Of a stretch of DNA of 64,000 bases, positions 45,354 through 58,910 are shown piece after piece. The stretch is taken from contig VXCM01000947.1 in the NCBI GenBank assembly GCA_014773175.1, positions 62,001 through 126,000 on the forward strand. The letters run 5' to 3'. This stretch comes from Lucifuga dentata. Its lineage: Eukaryota > Chordata > Actinopteri > Ophidiiformes > Bythitidae. Within the stretch, counting starts at the first letter, position 1. Each line of letters begins with the position of its first letter. Under the pieces are notes generated by a model. It searched no databases. It saw nothing but the letters and a program-made list of their open reading frames with translations, and had not been told where the DNA came from. The position numbers and the translations under genes are program-made.

Positions 45354-47652
45354 ACACTTATTGGCATTTATCTTCTACTTCCACTCACTTAACTGCACTC
45401 TCTCGCCCACTCCTGCTTTGGCAGATTATCAATGACAAAACTACTGAGTGACACAAAACAAACCGGAGGTAAAATCAGTCTGCAGGTTGAGATTTCAGAT
45501 CCAGCAAAAACAGATTTATAACTATGAAACAAGTTTTAAGTATGCTTTCTTGATTTTCTGTGTTTAAAGCTTGAAATGTGCCTTTTTCACTTTTGCACTT
45601 GCCACACAAAAGGCCTCAGCGGGGCTATAGAGGTTTATTAAGAACAAAAGAAATAAATTGAAGCTACAATTAATCTGTAAATGGAGATGAAAGAGCAGGC
45701 AGAAACAAAATCCTGATTTTTTACACAACCCAGCGTGAAATCAGAATATTTCTCCAGATATTTTTCCACATTCTGTGCACAAATGTGATCAAAAGAAATT
45801 GCAGGCTTCCCATGTCTCCTGTAAAAGCAAGCCCAAACTGAAAAAAATAAAAGGAAGTCCTAGAACAAAATCCCTTTGTTTCCCTCTTGTCCTTCTTCCT
45901 TCTCTTTCTTCTTCATCTCTTGCTCATCTCTCTTTCCCACACACTCATGCACACACCCTTCGCTTATTCTTCTCTCGCCCTGAAGGTGTGTGAGGCATGT
46001 GAAAGCCGTCACACAGGGAGAGGTTCATGTGTTCCTCATTTGGAGCCATTTGCCCAAAGCATGCTGTCAGCCTCCATCTGGATACATGTGTGTTTGTGTG
46101 AGTGTTAGTGTGTGTTTAGTGTCAGAGTGTGCGTTGCGTTGTTTACGTGTCAGTGACCAGGAGTGGTTCAGGGGAATGTCTCTGTGTTTTTTCTTGCTCT
46201 GAAGAAAAGCTCTATTTTTGTGTGCACGTGTGGGCAACTCCGTGTGGTGCACGATTGTGTTGAGCTTCAGCCCTCTGATTCTCCACACGGTCCTCACATT
46301 TATATTTAAAGACCTTCCTCTGCATGCATGTTTCGCAAAGGAAGCAGTATTGAATGTGAAAATGTGCCTCATTGCTATTTCATGTTTGCATGCATGCATA
46401 TATAGTAAAGTCCAAAAAAAAAAAAAAAAAAAAAANAAAAAAAAAAAAAAAAGAAATTGAAATATTTTTCCCATGTTTATTTTGATACTGAAAAAAATGG
46501 AGGAAGAAAATCAATAAGAATATCCTGGTGGAAATCTGATTATGAAACCAGGATGGAGCAACTTAGCAACTCTTAATATGTCAAACTGAAGGCAAAATTT
46601 ATTTAAGATAGCAAACTGGAGTATTTTCATGTTCCCACAGTGAAGTAATGTCTCTCTTGTTTCTGAGGTTGTTGTTGGCATGATTTTATATAAAATTCTT
46701 GGCTATTGCTCTATTTTCAAAGCAAAAACTCAATTTCTTCTAAATGAAATACACTTAACTGAGTTTTTGTAATTACCCCACATTAGCAATTAGTAGATGA
46801 AAGTGGATAAATTAAAAAATCGGATGTAACCAAAATGAAACAAGGAAAAATATATCTACAGGAACTGGAAAACAAATAAAAGTTACAGGTTACCACAGGA
46901 GAGTAATCTGATTAGTTCACCGTGTTCACACTGCGTCCACATTAGTTTACTGTGGGTATATGAATAGCAGCGAGTGGCAGGTTGTCCCAGCATGCCTTGT
47001 TCCTGAGTGATGCCAACCTCCTCTGGCCTTCCTCCATCACCCACTGATGCCCAATCTGCTCTCCTCATCTATAACCCATAAACCGCCTGACGCCCGTTAG
47101 CGCTCGTCATCGTTAACTACGACTGATGTGTCGGACATTCTGGGCCTTAGATTCAAACCCCACCCATGTTTTGGTCCTGCTTTTGGTTCACTAGCAGGTT
47201 ACAACATAAAACTGGTTTTGATGTATAATTTTTATTAATATAAGAGGTGTAAATAAATTTTAGTTAATTTAATGCTCTGCTTCGCTGCGGAATTGCTAAT
47301 GTTAGATCAAATTTATTATTTTTTTGAAGTAATTATTATTTTTTATTTATTTATTTATTTTTTTTTTTTTTNTTTTTTTTTTTTTTTCATTCATTTCTCA
47401 TATTTTCCTTTTTTTTACTTCAATATTTACTTATTTTTTTGGTTTGTATTTTATTCTTTTTCTTCTTTAATGTATTTTATTCTTTAAAATATATTAAATA
47501 TATTTTTTATTGTGTCATTTTTCTTTAGTTTAATAATCATAAAAAAGACTGACAGTATATATGTATCTGTATGCAGTATGTAATATTTAGTCTATGTTCA
47601 CAGCTCTCATAGTAAAGACTCTCTGCAGTAAATCATATTTAAGAAATCCATG

Positions 47653-47693
<41 letters not shown>

Positions 47694-48522
47694 CCCTGTG
47701 GCTGCAGGAATCTCCATAATCACTGCGTTGACATAATTTTGTGAACATATACTGATAGATGAAAGTATCTCTTCGTTTAGCTCCCTGACGATATGTTTTT
47801 GATGTTCAGAGGAGCGTTTTTATCTTTCATTTCAAGCAGAAAGATGGAAATCTCGAAGTCGCGTCAAACAGATGGGGCTTCAGTTCCACTCTCCCACACT
47901 TTCTCCTCAACTCTTGTGGGAATCTACCCACAATCCACTATGAGAGAAATTGCCCCATAATGAATACGGCACTTTGAAATTGGAATACTGCCCCAGGCAG
48001 GGACCAGACCTGCCACTGAAATATTCACAAAGCTTTACTAACACTGTTATTCCTGGCAGATGCACGGTTGGCGATAATCATGCTGTACAGTTTATGACAA
48101 ATCATTAACTAGTAGTGAAGTTGATGTAATGTTCTTGGTTATATTTAAAGCTGCTTTAAATATAAACAGGTTTGCTGGGAGGAAATACAACAGATCAGGT
48201 GAGGTCATTATTAACAGGAGGAACTATTGGTGACAGGTTTTGTCTCTGAACATCCAATCAAAGACCTTGAACTATTCTCTTATCCAATGAGAAAGAATAT
48301 GAACACTGGCATGATAAAGCTCATACTTTCTTCTCATATATTCCTTCTATTTGACCCATTTCCATTTATTAATTTTCATACATTTATTTATTAGTCATTG
48401 CTTCTTACATCTTATGAGATAGGGGGCGTTTGCTGTCTCTGTCGGGTTCAAACTTTCAGCCGCTGTCACCGTTTAGCACCGACCTTTGGGCTTTGATTGA
48501 GGTTATATCAATCTACACTGTG

Positions 48523-48578
<56 letters not shown>

Positions 48579-48914
48579 CAAAGCGGCTGCGAAGGACCAT
48601 GCTCACTGAACTGGGTCGTGGGTAACACGTTGCCATAGCAACTGCTATGTGCCGGCCCTCAGGCTCTCTCTCTCTCTCTCTCCTCAACTCATCTCTTCTT
48701 CCTCTCTCTATTCATCTGCTCTTTGTTCCTCGGTTTGCTTTCTATCGATCTCTCACTCTATCTTTCTCTCCTTTTGCCTCCTCTCTCTCGTTCTCTCTCC
48801 CTTCACATTTTGTCTTCATCCTTTCACCTCACTCAACTCATCCCTCGCTCTCTTCCCATCTGCATCTTTTCTTTTTTCACTTCCTCCCCCACATTATCTC
48901 ACCCTCTCTTGTTG

Positions 48915-48957
<43 letters not shown>

Positions 48958-51900
48958 GTCTTGATGTGTCTCGCCCTCTTTCCCTGCATCATAAAGCAGT
49001 GGGCTGAGTATCTTGACAGGTGAACCGCTTTGCTTTAAGCGTCTGATGAATCTGTCTCTATCATTCTTTTGCTGAATTGTCACAGGCCACGTCGTCCTTT
49101 CACCCAGTCACATTCACATCTTTTTGTTGAATAGAATTCAACAACAGGGGGGATTAATCCTTAATTGAAGCCCTTGTCTGTCAAATTATTTGTTATTCTG
49201 CTGCTTGACAAAAATTCTCAAATCTTTTGTTCCTTGTGAAGGCGGCAAATTCACTGCTTGCCAACATCAGGCAGCCATTAAAATGCAAAAAAAAAAAAAA
49301 AAAANAAAAAAAAAAAAAAAAGAACACGCATTAACAGCCCAGAAAGTGATGCATGTTCTCTTGCTGTGGTCTGGATTGAGAATCACTTAGTTTTTATTCT
49401 TGGAGGGTCTGAGTTTGTTCGGTTTATGTATGAGCCTGCAATTTGGAGGTACAGTCTTTCACACACAAAAAAAAAAAAAAAAAATTGAGATACCACTTTT
49501 TTCACCTAATTGTTGGGTTTTCTTGAGGTAATGTCTAAACTGCATTGTGCCATTAAGCAGAAAATGGAAATACTCAAAACTGTACTTGAGTACTTAGTTA
49601 CTTTCCACCTCTGCTGATATACTACTCAGGGTCTCAGCGATTAATCCCGCTGTCTCCCTGTAAGGTACTGTGGCCCTGCAGTCATATTTCAGAGAGGAGA
49701 AGAAGAAGGAGGATGAGGCAGAGGTAGGGAGATGCAGCGAGGTATTAAACGACGACGATGGGTCGACCTCAGCATGTCACCTAAATTCTGCCATAATGAA
49801 TAGCTCATTGATTTCCATTAGTGCTGGCTGGGGCTGACCACTCCGGCCTGTCTGTTTCCCATTAGTGAACTTTTAAACCACCGCTGACAAACAGTCATAG
49901 CCGCAGGCAGACCGGATGACGGACCATTCACAGTTTAACTCCTGGGACCGACCTGGGAATTCATCCGTGAAGCTGGGACCAAATGCAAAAATTATACAGG
50001 ATAAAGTCATGCAATCATGGCTTTTATGTTCAGGTCTCGCGTTATTGTAAAAATTAAGAAGCATCTAAATAGGTTGAGGAAATTTGCCATGTTTCCAAAG
50101 ATTAAAGTGTCACATCCTTACCAATGTAATCCAAAAACTCAGGATTTTTATGTGAAACAAGGAGGATTTTCTTCTCTAAAGAAAAAATAAATAAATAAAT
50201 TTACTTGGTGATTGACTTTTTATGGCAGGATGGAGGGTCTGTGTTTATGTGACTGTCTGAAGCCTGGTCTGGATCTTGGCCAGCAATCTTTTTTGAATTT
50301 GGGATCTATTATTTAACCAGGAATAGTTCCTATGACGTTTTGTGAGGTCGCAAACTTCCTGTGGCCCTCAGCCTATAAACAGATGTATTTACATAATTAA
50401 TCAGGGTGCAGATGTGAATGATATGAGTTGTGTGTGTGTGTGTTCTATGCTTTAAGTGGAGGGATATCTTGTCATGTCATCAGGTGAGCTGTCAGAGTGT
50501 GTTGAATCAGTTTGAGGTTTAGTAAAGCTGTCACAGTCTGAGCTCCTGCTTGTGTATAAATCTCTCATTATATCACTTGTCATATACAGTATAGATCATA
50601 AAACACCATTAGGGCACAAAATGTGTGTTATTGTCTAATGCTTAGGCTCAGTTTTGACGTATAGTGGCTATACTAATAGCGATAAAGGTTATTTAAATTC
50701 TGAACATGAAGTAATGATGCTTCGGAGTTGCCAATTGGAGCAGGTTGTCATGGAAACAGCAAAATGGCACACACAGGACAGCTTTTTTTTTCGAAGTAAC
50801 TTCCTGCTTTGCCAGAGGAGCTATTTATAATGCCCGTTATATAAGATACGGCTGTTGTGCTCAATACAATGTGTTATTTTTCCTCCTTTTCACTCCTCTT
50901 CATCCGCCTGACTGTGAAGGCAGCAGCCAGCTCAGGGAGACGCAGCATCAAGCTCATTCCCTCCACCTGGATCGCACCCAGGCTGAGCTCATCACTCAGC
51001 CGGGAAGCTTCAGTTAATGGAAAACAAATTTTCTAATTTATCATCATTGTTCTGTAGAAATCGCTTGAGCACAAAGGGTAAATTTGGATCGTTCATCATC
51101 CTTCTGAAGTCACTGTTTGAGAGAGAGTGAGAGAAAAATGGTGCAAAAAGATGACAAATAATAAACGCCAGGCACAAAGGCAGAGTTATTTTTCCTTGAA
51201 AATATCTCTCCATGAAATAATAAAGACACCTAAATGCCACTTCTACCTGAAGTCAACTATTTTAGGGTTCTACATGATAAGTTTCCTGTGTATTTGCATT
51301 TTGTCTCTCCATAGTTGTATTTTTCCTGCACCTGAATGCAACAGGAAAGAGTCATATCTGATTAATCCTTCTACTTCCGTCTCCCCCTACAGGATGCTTC
51401 GAGTGCTGCATCAAGTGTCTGGGTGGGGTGCCCTACGCCTCCCTGGTGGCCACCATCTTGTGCTTCTCAGGTGTGGCTCTGTTTTGCGGGTGTGGCCACG
51501 TGGCTTTGAGCGGCACCCTGACTATGCTGGAGAATCATTTCTCCAGGGAGACCAGCGACCACGCCACCCTCACCACCGTGTAAGTGTGTGTGTATGTGAT
51601 GCTTTGATGTTGATGTTTCAATTTTGGTTGGAAACATCAACCAAAATTGAGCTTTTTCGGTGATCAGACTGATGATTTCCATTGTGTGTGCATGTCTCTT
51701 TTTGTGTGTTTGTGCATTTTCAGGATCCAGATCTTTCAGTACATCATCTATGGAATTGCCTCCTTCTTCTTTGTCTACGCCATCGTCCTGCTTGCTGAGG
51801 GCTTTTACACTACCAGCGCCATCAAGAAGGAGCTGCAGAGTGACTTCAAGACCACCGTGTGTGGACGCTGCATCACCGCCTTCGTATGTCAACACACACA

Positions 51901-54900
51901 GATGCACACACAAGCTGTCAATGCTGTGTTCTCATTAACACAATGCAAGGAGTAAAAAGCATCAAGCAGTAGCTATTCACATCAGGAAAACAGTCATTGT
52001 GCAATTTTGTGGCACACGGATGCACAATTACACCACATCAACGCTCACACGCCTCTGTATTTGTTTGTGTGCACACACAGCAGACACACATGACAGACAC
52101 ATGAGCCCTTAAGAGGAACTGTGGCCCAGTTTGTCCTTTCTGTTCTGATTACGCTAATTGTTTTAGATGTCCAGTAACATTAAAATAGACTGTGTGTGTG
52201 TGTGTGTCTTTGTGTGCTTGGTGAGTCTTTGAAGAATGATCTTAAGCCTGTCATGGAGAATCATACGCCAAAATCTCCTCCTCTCCTCTCCTTTCCTTTC
52301 CTTTAGTTCATCTTCCTGACCTACATCCTGGCTTTGGCCTTCCTCACTATTTTCGGCTTCATGGCGATCCCCGTTTTCCTTTTCTTCAACATGTGGACTA
52401 CTTGTGCTGCCATGAAGTCTCCTGATGCCAATATCACATCTCTTAACTCCATCTGTGTGGATGTGAGGCAGTACGGTAAGCAAGCACAGCTGGTGTTGTA
52501 CTTCTAAACATCATTTATTTGTGTTTTATCATGTATGATGTGATAATTTGCTGTTTTGGTGTGTAAACTTTGAGCTGTGGCTGATTTGCAGATTGATCTT
52601 TCCTAAAGGCGCAGACATTAAACATTCAGGAGCTAAAACTGCTAAGAAATTGTATTTTATCTGCAGAAAATATCTCAGTTTGACATGAGAGAGGACCCAA
52701 AAATCCAGTGTTTTTGTGATAAAGTGTTTAGAATATTAATGACCCCAAACAAACCCCAACTTTGCTGAGAATACTGAATCCTCATGCTCTTATAAGCTCT
52801 GCTGCCTGATGGCTCATTTGCATCAGGTGTGCAGGAGCAGAGCTAGAAGCACAGGTAGGCCTTGATTAATGGGTTAAATAAATACTAATTATAAAAATAA
52901 TAAATCAATATGGCTATCTTTCTTGCTCTTCTGCAACTTTGTTCTGCAAAGAGGTTTTATGAGAAATGTGGTGTTTATTTAAAAAAAATTATAAATATTA
53001 ATTGGACTGAATTAACAGAATTGCTTCCATGTCCTCAGCTCCTTTATCACTGCAAAATGATTTAAAGTCCGATCTGGTGGCAAGTGGTGATGCAATAAAT
53101 TTACTCGAGAGCTGTCTTGCCTTTGTTTAATCACCTTTTAAATAGGTTTGGTCTGTGAGCCTGATTCCAACGAAGATTATCTGGGTCAGTAAAACTCGAA
53201 TAAAGTCCCTATAATGTTGGATTAAAAATTTGTCTAAGTTTCCATGAGCATCACAAAAGTGTTAAAAGATGCAGGGCCTTTATGCTAATGAAGTAGTTGA
53301 AACACACGAAAGAACTTGTACGAAAGTAGCAACCAAACTCACTTCATATGCAATATGTTGCATTTCCTTTGCTGATTTAACATGTTGATTTCGCTTTTAT
53401 ACCAGATGATGCCATATAAAGTGGCTCTTAAAGGACCATACCGGCCTTTTTGAATGTTTGAGCCTATTCAATTTTCATACACATAACAACTTGCTGACAA
53501 TCATTTCCCAAAGCATACTACTGAACGGTGAATTAAAAATGTTTTTCCTACCTTCCAGACCCCCATTGGTTTCAGTTCATTCTGGTACGCTATTAAAATC
53601 AACTTGTTGATACTTGAAACGTTCTTGGGATAGGTAATCCATCATCGTGAACAAGACATATATTCAGATTTTTCTCAAAGTTATGTAATTTTAGTGTTTA
53701 AATGCAATAACAAGCGTGGAGTGAATTTATGTCTGGGGAATATTGTCCCAAAAGAAGACCTGTGTTTATTGAAAAATTTAAATGACCGTGACTTCATAAG
53801 GCTGCATAACTNCAAAAGAAGACCTGTGTTTATTGAAAAATTTAAATGACCGTGACTTCATAAGGCTGCATAACTATTAACAGGCAAAAATATCCTGGTA
53901 CTTCTTACAGTATTTTCATGCAAGTAGCCCAGACTAGTACTTTATAAACCATCATTTTTCAGACAGAAGTATAATTGAAAGGCTTTACTTTCAACATCAT
54001 ATGTGGTGTAAATGTCATTTTCTATACAGGAAGTGGTAAAAAAAACAAAAAAACATTTAGATTATTGAAAGCCTGATTGGATCTCTACAAATCCAGTCAT
54101 ATAGCATTACAGCACAGCAACACTTGATCTGTTTAATGGTCTAATGTATGTGACCCATATATTTGGAGGACAGCTGGCCTGCTTATAAAGTAGGATGAGA
54201 ATGACATATGCTGCAATATATCTATAAAATATTAACCCCAATTACTGGCAGCACTCAAATTATTAACAACTCACAAGTTATATAGGTGATCATTAGTTGT
54301 GGATATGTTTTTTTTTAACTGGTTTTGCAAAATATCCTGTTACAAAGACTCCTAATTGATAATAAAATGTAAAACACAAAATAAAATGGGCAGAAATATC
54401 AGAAGCATGTCAGTACAGACTGTTTTTAAAGGAATGAATGAAGTATGACCCATATTTGTCGCTCATATGTGGCCTATAGGGACCAAACAGCAGCAGCCTT
54501 GTTGCCTTTAATCTTAATCCGAGCCTGCAGTGATTCATAATGCATCAATCATAAAGTATCAGGGGAGAAAAAAGCTTCTTGTTTCAGATGAAATGACATT
54601 TCATCTCTCTGATCCGACAGGTATTATTCCCGGGAATGCCACACCGGGATTAGCTTGTGGAGCCACACTGGGAGACATCTGTAACACCAGCGAGGTGAGA
54701 AGACAGATCCAGATGCTTCCATTTCTCTTATTTTCTTTCCTTTCTCTTCCTGTCTTAGATTCCTCTTATTCTTTCCTGAGCATATGGGGATCACAGCAAC
54801 CAATATCAACTCCAGCCAAACTTTCTAGTTAAGCTGCAAATCTCACCCGCTACTTAGACGATAAAAATTTGCTTAGTCAGCCAGATGGTGGCGATGTGAA

Positions 54901-55612
54901 AGCCACTTGTTTTCAGCAATCAAACCAAATTTCTTGGATGTAATCATCCCCAAATTTGGCATTCTGACATTTCTGAACACACACGACAAAGAATTCACAA
55001 ATATCTTTGCTTTTCCCAAATGTTTGGCGTTTATAGGCTAGTGAGTTTGGATTTTGCCACACTGGAGACACCATGTAGCTGCACAGTACGTAGTTGATCC
55101 AGTTCCCACGATGCTCCACTTTTATCTTTCTACTATCTCTTGTCATTTCTCTCTCTCTTTCCTCCCTAACGTATAATTCCTCTTCTCCTCCACAGTTCTA
55201 CCTGTCCTACCACCTCTATATTGTTGCGCTCGCTGGCGCCGGTGCCACCGTCATTGCATTGGTAAGCGCTCCACGATTCCACTGATCAGTTGCCATAGTA
55301 ACCCCGCCTCTCTATGTCTATCAGTATTTCATTCTTTGGGCTGAAATACTACCCTGCAGCCTGCCTCTGTGTGTACAGTGTTAGTGTTTTTTACGTTACT
55401 ATGGTGACAGATGTGTTTTTTGAGCTGTGACTAAACCCACTTCCTTCGTTTCCGTTCAGATCCACTATCTGATGATCCTGTCGGCCAACTGGGCCTACCT
55501 GAAGAGCGCCGCCTCCACACACGACTACCAGGACATCAAGACCAAGGATGACCAGGACCTGGAGGCAGAGGCGCGCTCCAAGGACGGCCAGAATTCCTCG
55601 TCCTACTCATAA
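40818..55612 (+). CDS. gpm6b: Neuronal membrane glycoprotein M6-b, 292 aa
   Basis: Seven plus-strand exons join to exactly 293 codons: 40818-40887, 51393-51579, 51724-51883, 52307-52475, 54621-54694, 55196-55261 and 55460-55612 (stop 55610-55612). The first exon encodes a leader containing TKPAMEP, the counterpart of the KPAMET leader of human GPM6B, which is why B rather than A is called. Exon 2 gives the cysteine-rich, probably palmitoylated CFECCIKCLGG and the first membrane helix (about residues 36-56). Further helices lie at about 91-112, 140-165 and 227-249, the four-helix proteolipid (PLP/DM20/M6) fold. The large extracellular loop has an NIT glycosylation site and paired cysteines (CVDVRQYG, CGATLGDICN). 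The cytoplasmic C-terminus is charged (YQDIKTKDDQDLE). It acts at the plasma membrane of neurons and glia in membrane trafficking and process growth. Intron 1 is 10.5 kb; a MITE sits in intron 4. Confidence 0.96.
42217..42278. repeat. (CA)n microsatellite
   Basis: Pure CA run of about 60 bases in gpm6b intron 1. Confidence 0.95.
47653..47692. repeat. (CA)n microsatellite
   Basis: Pure CA run of about 40 bases in gpm6b intron 1. Confidence 0.95.
48528..48952. repeat. Complementary (GA)n and (TC)n tracts about 340 bp apart
   Basis: (GA)n at 48528-48576 and (TC)n at 48917-48952 flank a strongly pyrimidine-rich stretch (48661-48916). The two tracts are reverse complements and could pair. The intervening open frames are translations of this low-complexity sequence. 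Confidence 0.85.
53428..53888. mobile_element. TTAA-type MITE, copy 3 (truncated), in gpm6b intron 4
   Basis: It starts TTAAAGGACCATACC and follows copy 2 (2732-3311) closely through landmarks such as CCTACCTTCCAGAC, TTGATACTTGAAAC and GGGATAGGTAATCC to the CTGCATAACTATTA segment, then loses similarity. The right inverted repeat is absent. A 63-bp internal block is falsely doubled around the N at 53812. Confidence 0.8.
53749..53875. repeat. Exact 63-bp direct duplication around a single N (assembly artefact likely)
   Basis: 53749-53811 and 53813-53875 are identical with only an N between. Copy 2 of the same element has this block once. Confidence 0.92.
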
Positions 55613-58430
55613 GGACAAACAAACCTCTACCGCCACCACCCATCTTCTCTCCACACCTTAACACCCCCCCCCCCCCNCCCCCCCACCACACACACACACA
55701 CACCCTCACCCCTCTTTCTCCACTCCCTGAAATCCCATTCCCATCTAAACAAACATCTCGGTCATGTTTGATACCCCCAAACCTCCAGATTCTCCATCCT
55801 CTTCCCTCCTAGGAAGTTTGCTAGCAGTGTGGGCACATTCTCATACCAACAGGGAAGAGAATTGAGGATCGGGTGAGACGGCAGGCCCAAACAAAAGGCA
55901 GATGCTTTAGAACGGTAAAGCTCGCCTATCGGGTTGAGCTCAGGTATGGAAAATCAGTTCAGAAGCATCACCCCCCCTCCCCATCTGATGGTTTTGGGCG
56001 GCGGCTTGTGAACGTGACCCCCCGCTGTGATGGCCGTACCGCTCTCGACACACAACTCCTCACAGCCTAAAAAACATTTCCTCACTGTCTGCTTCAGCCA
56101 CAGAGAAACTAGGCAGCGACCAACTTCCTCTGTTTTTTTGGTGTTTTATATGCATATATATATGAATATGAATATATTGTGCGAATGTGTACGAATGTTG
56201 TTGTTTTTTTTAATACTCTGAAAAGTATGCCAGGTACTATTATAATCTTCTTTCTTCTGTATGTTTTTTTTTTTTTTTNTTTTTTTTTTTTTTGCGCTCA
56301 TAGCTTTTATTTCCTCCCTTACTTTCCCTCTTCATCTTCTTTATCTTTGTATTGGTGATGTTCAATTACATTGTTGCACTATTTAAGAAACGAAAAAAAC
56401 AAGAGAGGATGAAAGAAACTCCCTTAAAAACCACAAAGCACCCAAGCTCTTCTAGATTTACCTAAAAACTCTCGAATTCTGTGATATCTCAAGGATTATA
56501 GTGCATTTACATGACAAGAGTTTATTTATCATCAAGATATTGAGTTACTTTTGATGGCAGAGGTGGAACCTTGCATTCCAAAGTCTTAAGAAGCGTAATT
56601 AGGGAGCAATTTTGAGGTCGTAGTTCTGCGGTGGCTCAAACTTTGACGCTTTCTCTTTGGTCTTTGAACCTAAAGTTTTAAAAAAGAAAAAAAAGCCCTT
56701 TGTTTCCCCGAAATCTCTGTCTGCCATGTATCAAAACTCAAGAGGAGTAGCAATGTACTTTAGCGGTTAAGAATTGTATCCAGAACTCTAATTTTAACCA
56801 TCACATGCCTTCTTCTCTTGTGTTTTGTGAAATTTCTGAAGGGTTTTACTCCAAAAAATCTGATTCCAAGAAATGTGTGAGAGGTCCCGGGTTCAAATCC
56901 CAGACGAGCCCCCTCATCTTTAGCTGCATTTTTGGACAAGTAAGGGCTTTTTTTTTTTTTTTTTTTTTTTTGGAGCTTTAATGTACCACTTCTGTAACAC
57001 AATGACCAAGATAGGCTAGGTGTGGCCAGCTAGTCCAAAAACCGTCAGACTTTCACTTTTATTTATTTGGCTATACTCATTACCAGCGGCAGCAGAGATC
57101 CCCAAAAAACTGATCTGGGTCCTCAGACGTCAAAGACACACACCTCAGGAATCAAACCAAATCTGATTTTAGCCAGTTGTGTTGTTTCCACAGCCAGATT
57201 TCACCATCTAAACACTGGATTGGTTCACTGTCCTGTGAGAAATCAAGCTACCTGTCCTCTCATTTTCTAAACTTACTCCCTTTTTCGAATGAAGTTCACC
57301 TGTAAATAGATGAATCACCCTCAATGATCACGACTTTGACCTTTTCTCCCACATGGAGAACACAATCAGTGTTTTGCCATGCTTCTACTTTTCTTTTTTC
57401 TTTTTCACAAATATGTAAATGTACCTTTGAGATATGTGTTAGCACTCAAATACTAGTTCTGCATTTGATATAATAATTATAATGTAACATCTTAAACGAT
57501 ATATTGTGAGAGGGATACAGTGCAGTCACAATATATGATGGATTGAGGTGCTTGTGATGTAATTTAAAATGTGGAAAAAAATATGAAAATTGATTTTAAT
57601 GTTTTATGAGTTTTAGGCAGCTGAGTTCTTCTTGTGATTCAGTAATAATGATTTTATGGAATTTGTTTGTGCTTTTGATTCGATGGCCAGCCAAACGAGC
57701 GACTCATCAAGGAATCGCTTCTTTCTTTATTTTCTGTCTTGTTTTTTTGACATCATACACGCCACAGACTGTTTTGGATGTTTACACTCTGAAGAACACA
57801 AGTCAGGAATTTTCATACATTAATTTTATAACCAGATATTGTTTAGTAATCATAAACTATATTCTCTATCAGTCATCACTGGTTAGTTTACCCTCAAAAA
57901 AAAAAAAACAAAAAAAAAAAAAAAANAAAAAAAAAAAAAAAACTGAAGAAGACTAATTTTAAACTTTGATGAGATGAAGCATGTCAGTATCGTCCATGTG
58001 TGCAGCTGTCTATTCTGTATAAAAAAAGGACTATATTGCCATGTGTGTGTTATGTTTGATAAATATATGTGCTTTGCCGCCAGGTTGATGTAAGGCAAAC
58101 TTCAATTTCCTATAAGACGATGCGTGTCAGGGTGTTGTTGTTTCCTCGTTATTTGCATGAAGGAGACATGACTGTGTCTTTGCAGTTTTTCAGGTGATGT
58201 GTAGTCAATTGTAATGACAACTATGATAGGCGGTGTTTGCTCCTTTTCCCCCACTCTTTTCTAAAGAAAACTTCATTGTACTTTGATGGCATTGTAGTCC
58301 CTGTAGGTGTTTCATTATGGTTTTATTTTTTAGTTGGAATTAGTTCTATGACTCCTATATAGTGATTTTTGTAACCTTCTCTAGTAAAACCGATATTTTT
58401 TATTATCGTGACACCGTTGTCTCCCGCCTC
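55613..58430 (+). other. gpm6b: gpm6b 3' UTR and downstream flank
   Basis: No second coding frame is supported after the stop. The stretch contains a C-run with an N (55677), a CA patch (55687-55703), T- and A-runs with Ns (56279, 57926) and a tRNA-like fragment at about 56871-56912. GPM6B transcripts in vertebrates have long 3' UTRs, so most of this is probably transcribed. No canonical AATAAA stands out at the far end, so the limit is uncertain. Confidence 0.45.
56871..56912 (+). pseudogene. tRNA-Pro-like 3' half (relic or SINE head)
   Basis: The segment GAGGTCCCGGGTTCAAATCC and the following CAGACGAGCCCC reproduce the T arm and acceptor 3' strand of a vertebrate tRNA-Pro, including a good B box (GGTTCAAATCC, 56890-56900). 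The 5' half is too degenerate to fold: no matching acceptor strand (GGCTCGT) is found upstream. It is therefore a tRNA-derived relic, not a functional tRNA, and lies in the presumed gpm6b 3' UTR. Confidence 0.6.
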
Positions 58431-58494
58431 TTTATTGAGTTTCAGTCTCTCAAGTGCTTGAAATGCTTGATTTTCCCTTTAAGGCAGTAGATAT

Positions 58495-58575
58495 TTAAGG
58501 AGCATACCAGTGATTCTGCATGTTTGAGCCCAATAAATACAACCTGCATAACCATTTTCCAAGATATAACTAATC
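58495..58575. mobile_element. TTAA-type MITE, probable end fragment (copy 5)
   Basis: TTAAGGAGCATACCAGTG and the following CTGCATGTTTGAGCCC resemble the left terminus of copies 2 and 3, after which the match fades. Short and diverged. Confidence 0.4.
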
Positions 58576-58910
58576 TAAATTTAATCTTTAATCTAAATCT
58601 AGCGCACATAATCCTTCCATTAATCTGAAAGCACAAAACAGATTAAATTATCTCCAATTTTAGGGATTTTAATTGTTTGAGGACCTAATGTGGTCTTTCA
58701 TATCAGTGCACTCACACTTAGTTGTTTTACTTTTGATACTTGAGTACATTTTACTGCTAATACTTATTTACTTCTAAAATTTGGAAGTCATCATTGCAGG
58801 GAAAACACAGTTGTAACTAATATAACTAATATTAATGTTGACCGCATTCCATTTAGTAGTAACATGTCAGGTTTCTGGTACTGTAGAACCTAAATGGAAC
58901 AGACCCATTG

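Larger units (their letters stand above)
40888..51392 (+). other. gpm6b intron 1
   Basis: No exon of another gene is supported. It contains CA/GA/CT microsatellites (42217-42278, 45316-45352, 47653-47692, 48528-48576, 48917-48952), homopolymers broken by single Ns (41659, 46436, 47372, 49305) and otherwise AT-rich sequence. Neural enhancers would be expected in such an intron but cannot be recognised without cross-species alignment. Confidence 0.5.

Noticed and set aside
48647..49023. Overlapping long open frames rich in Ser/Leu/Phe
   Set aside because: They are translations of the TC-rich low-complexity tract, open in all three frames.
51127..51663. 178-codon plus-strand open frame over gpm6b exon 2
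   Set aside because: It reads the exon in a different frame from the conserved proteolipid sequence and crosses its splice sites.
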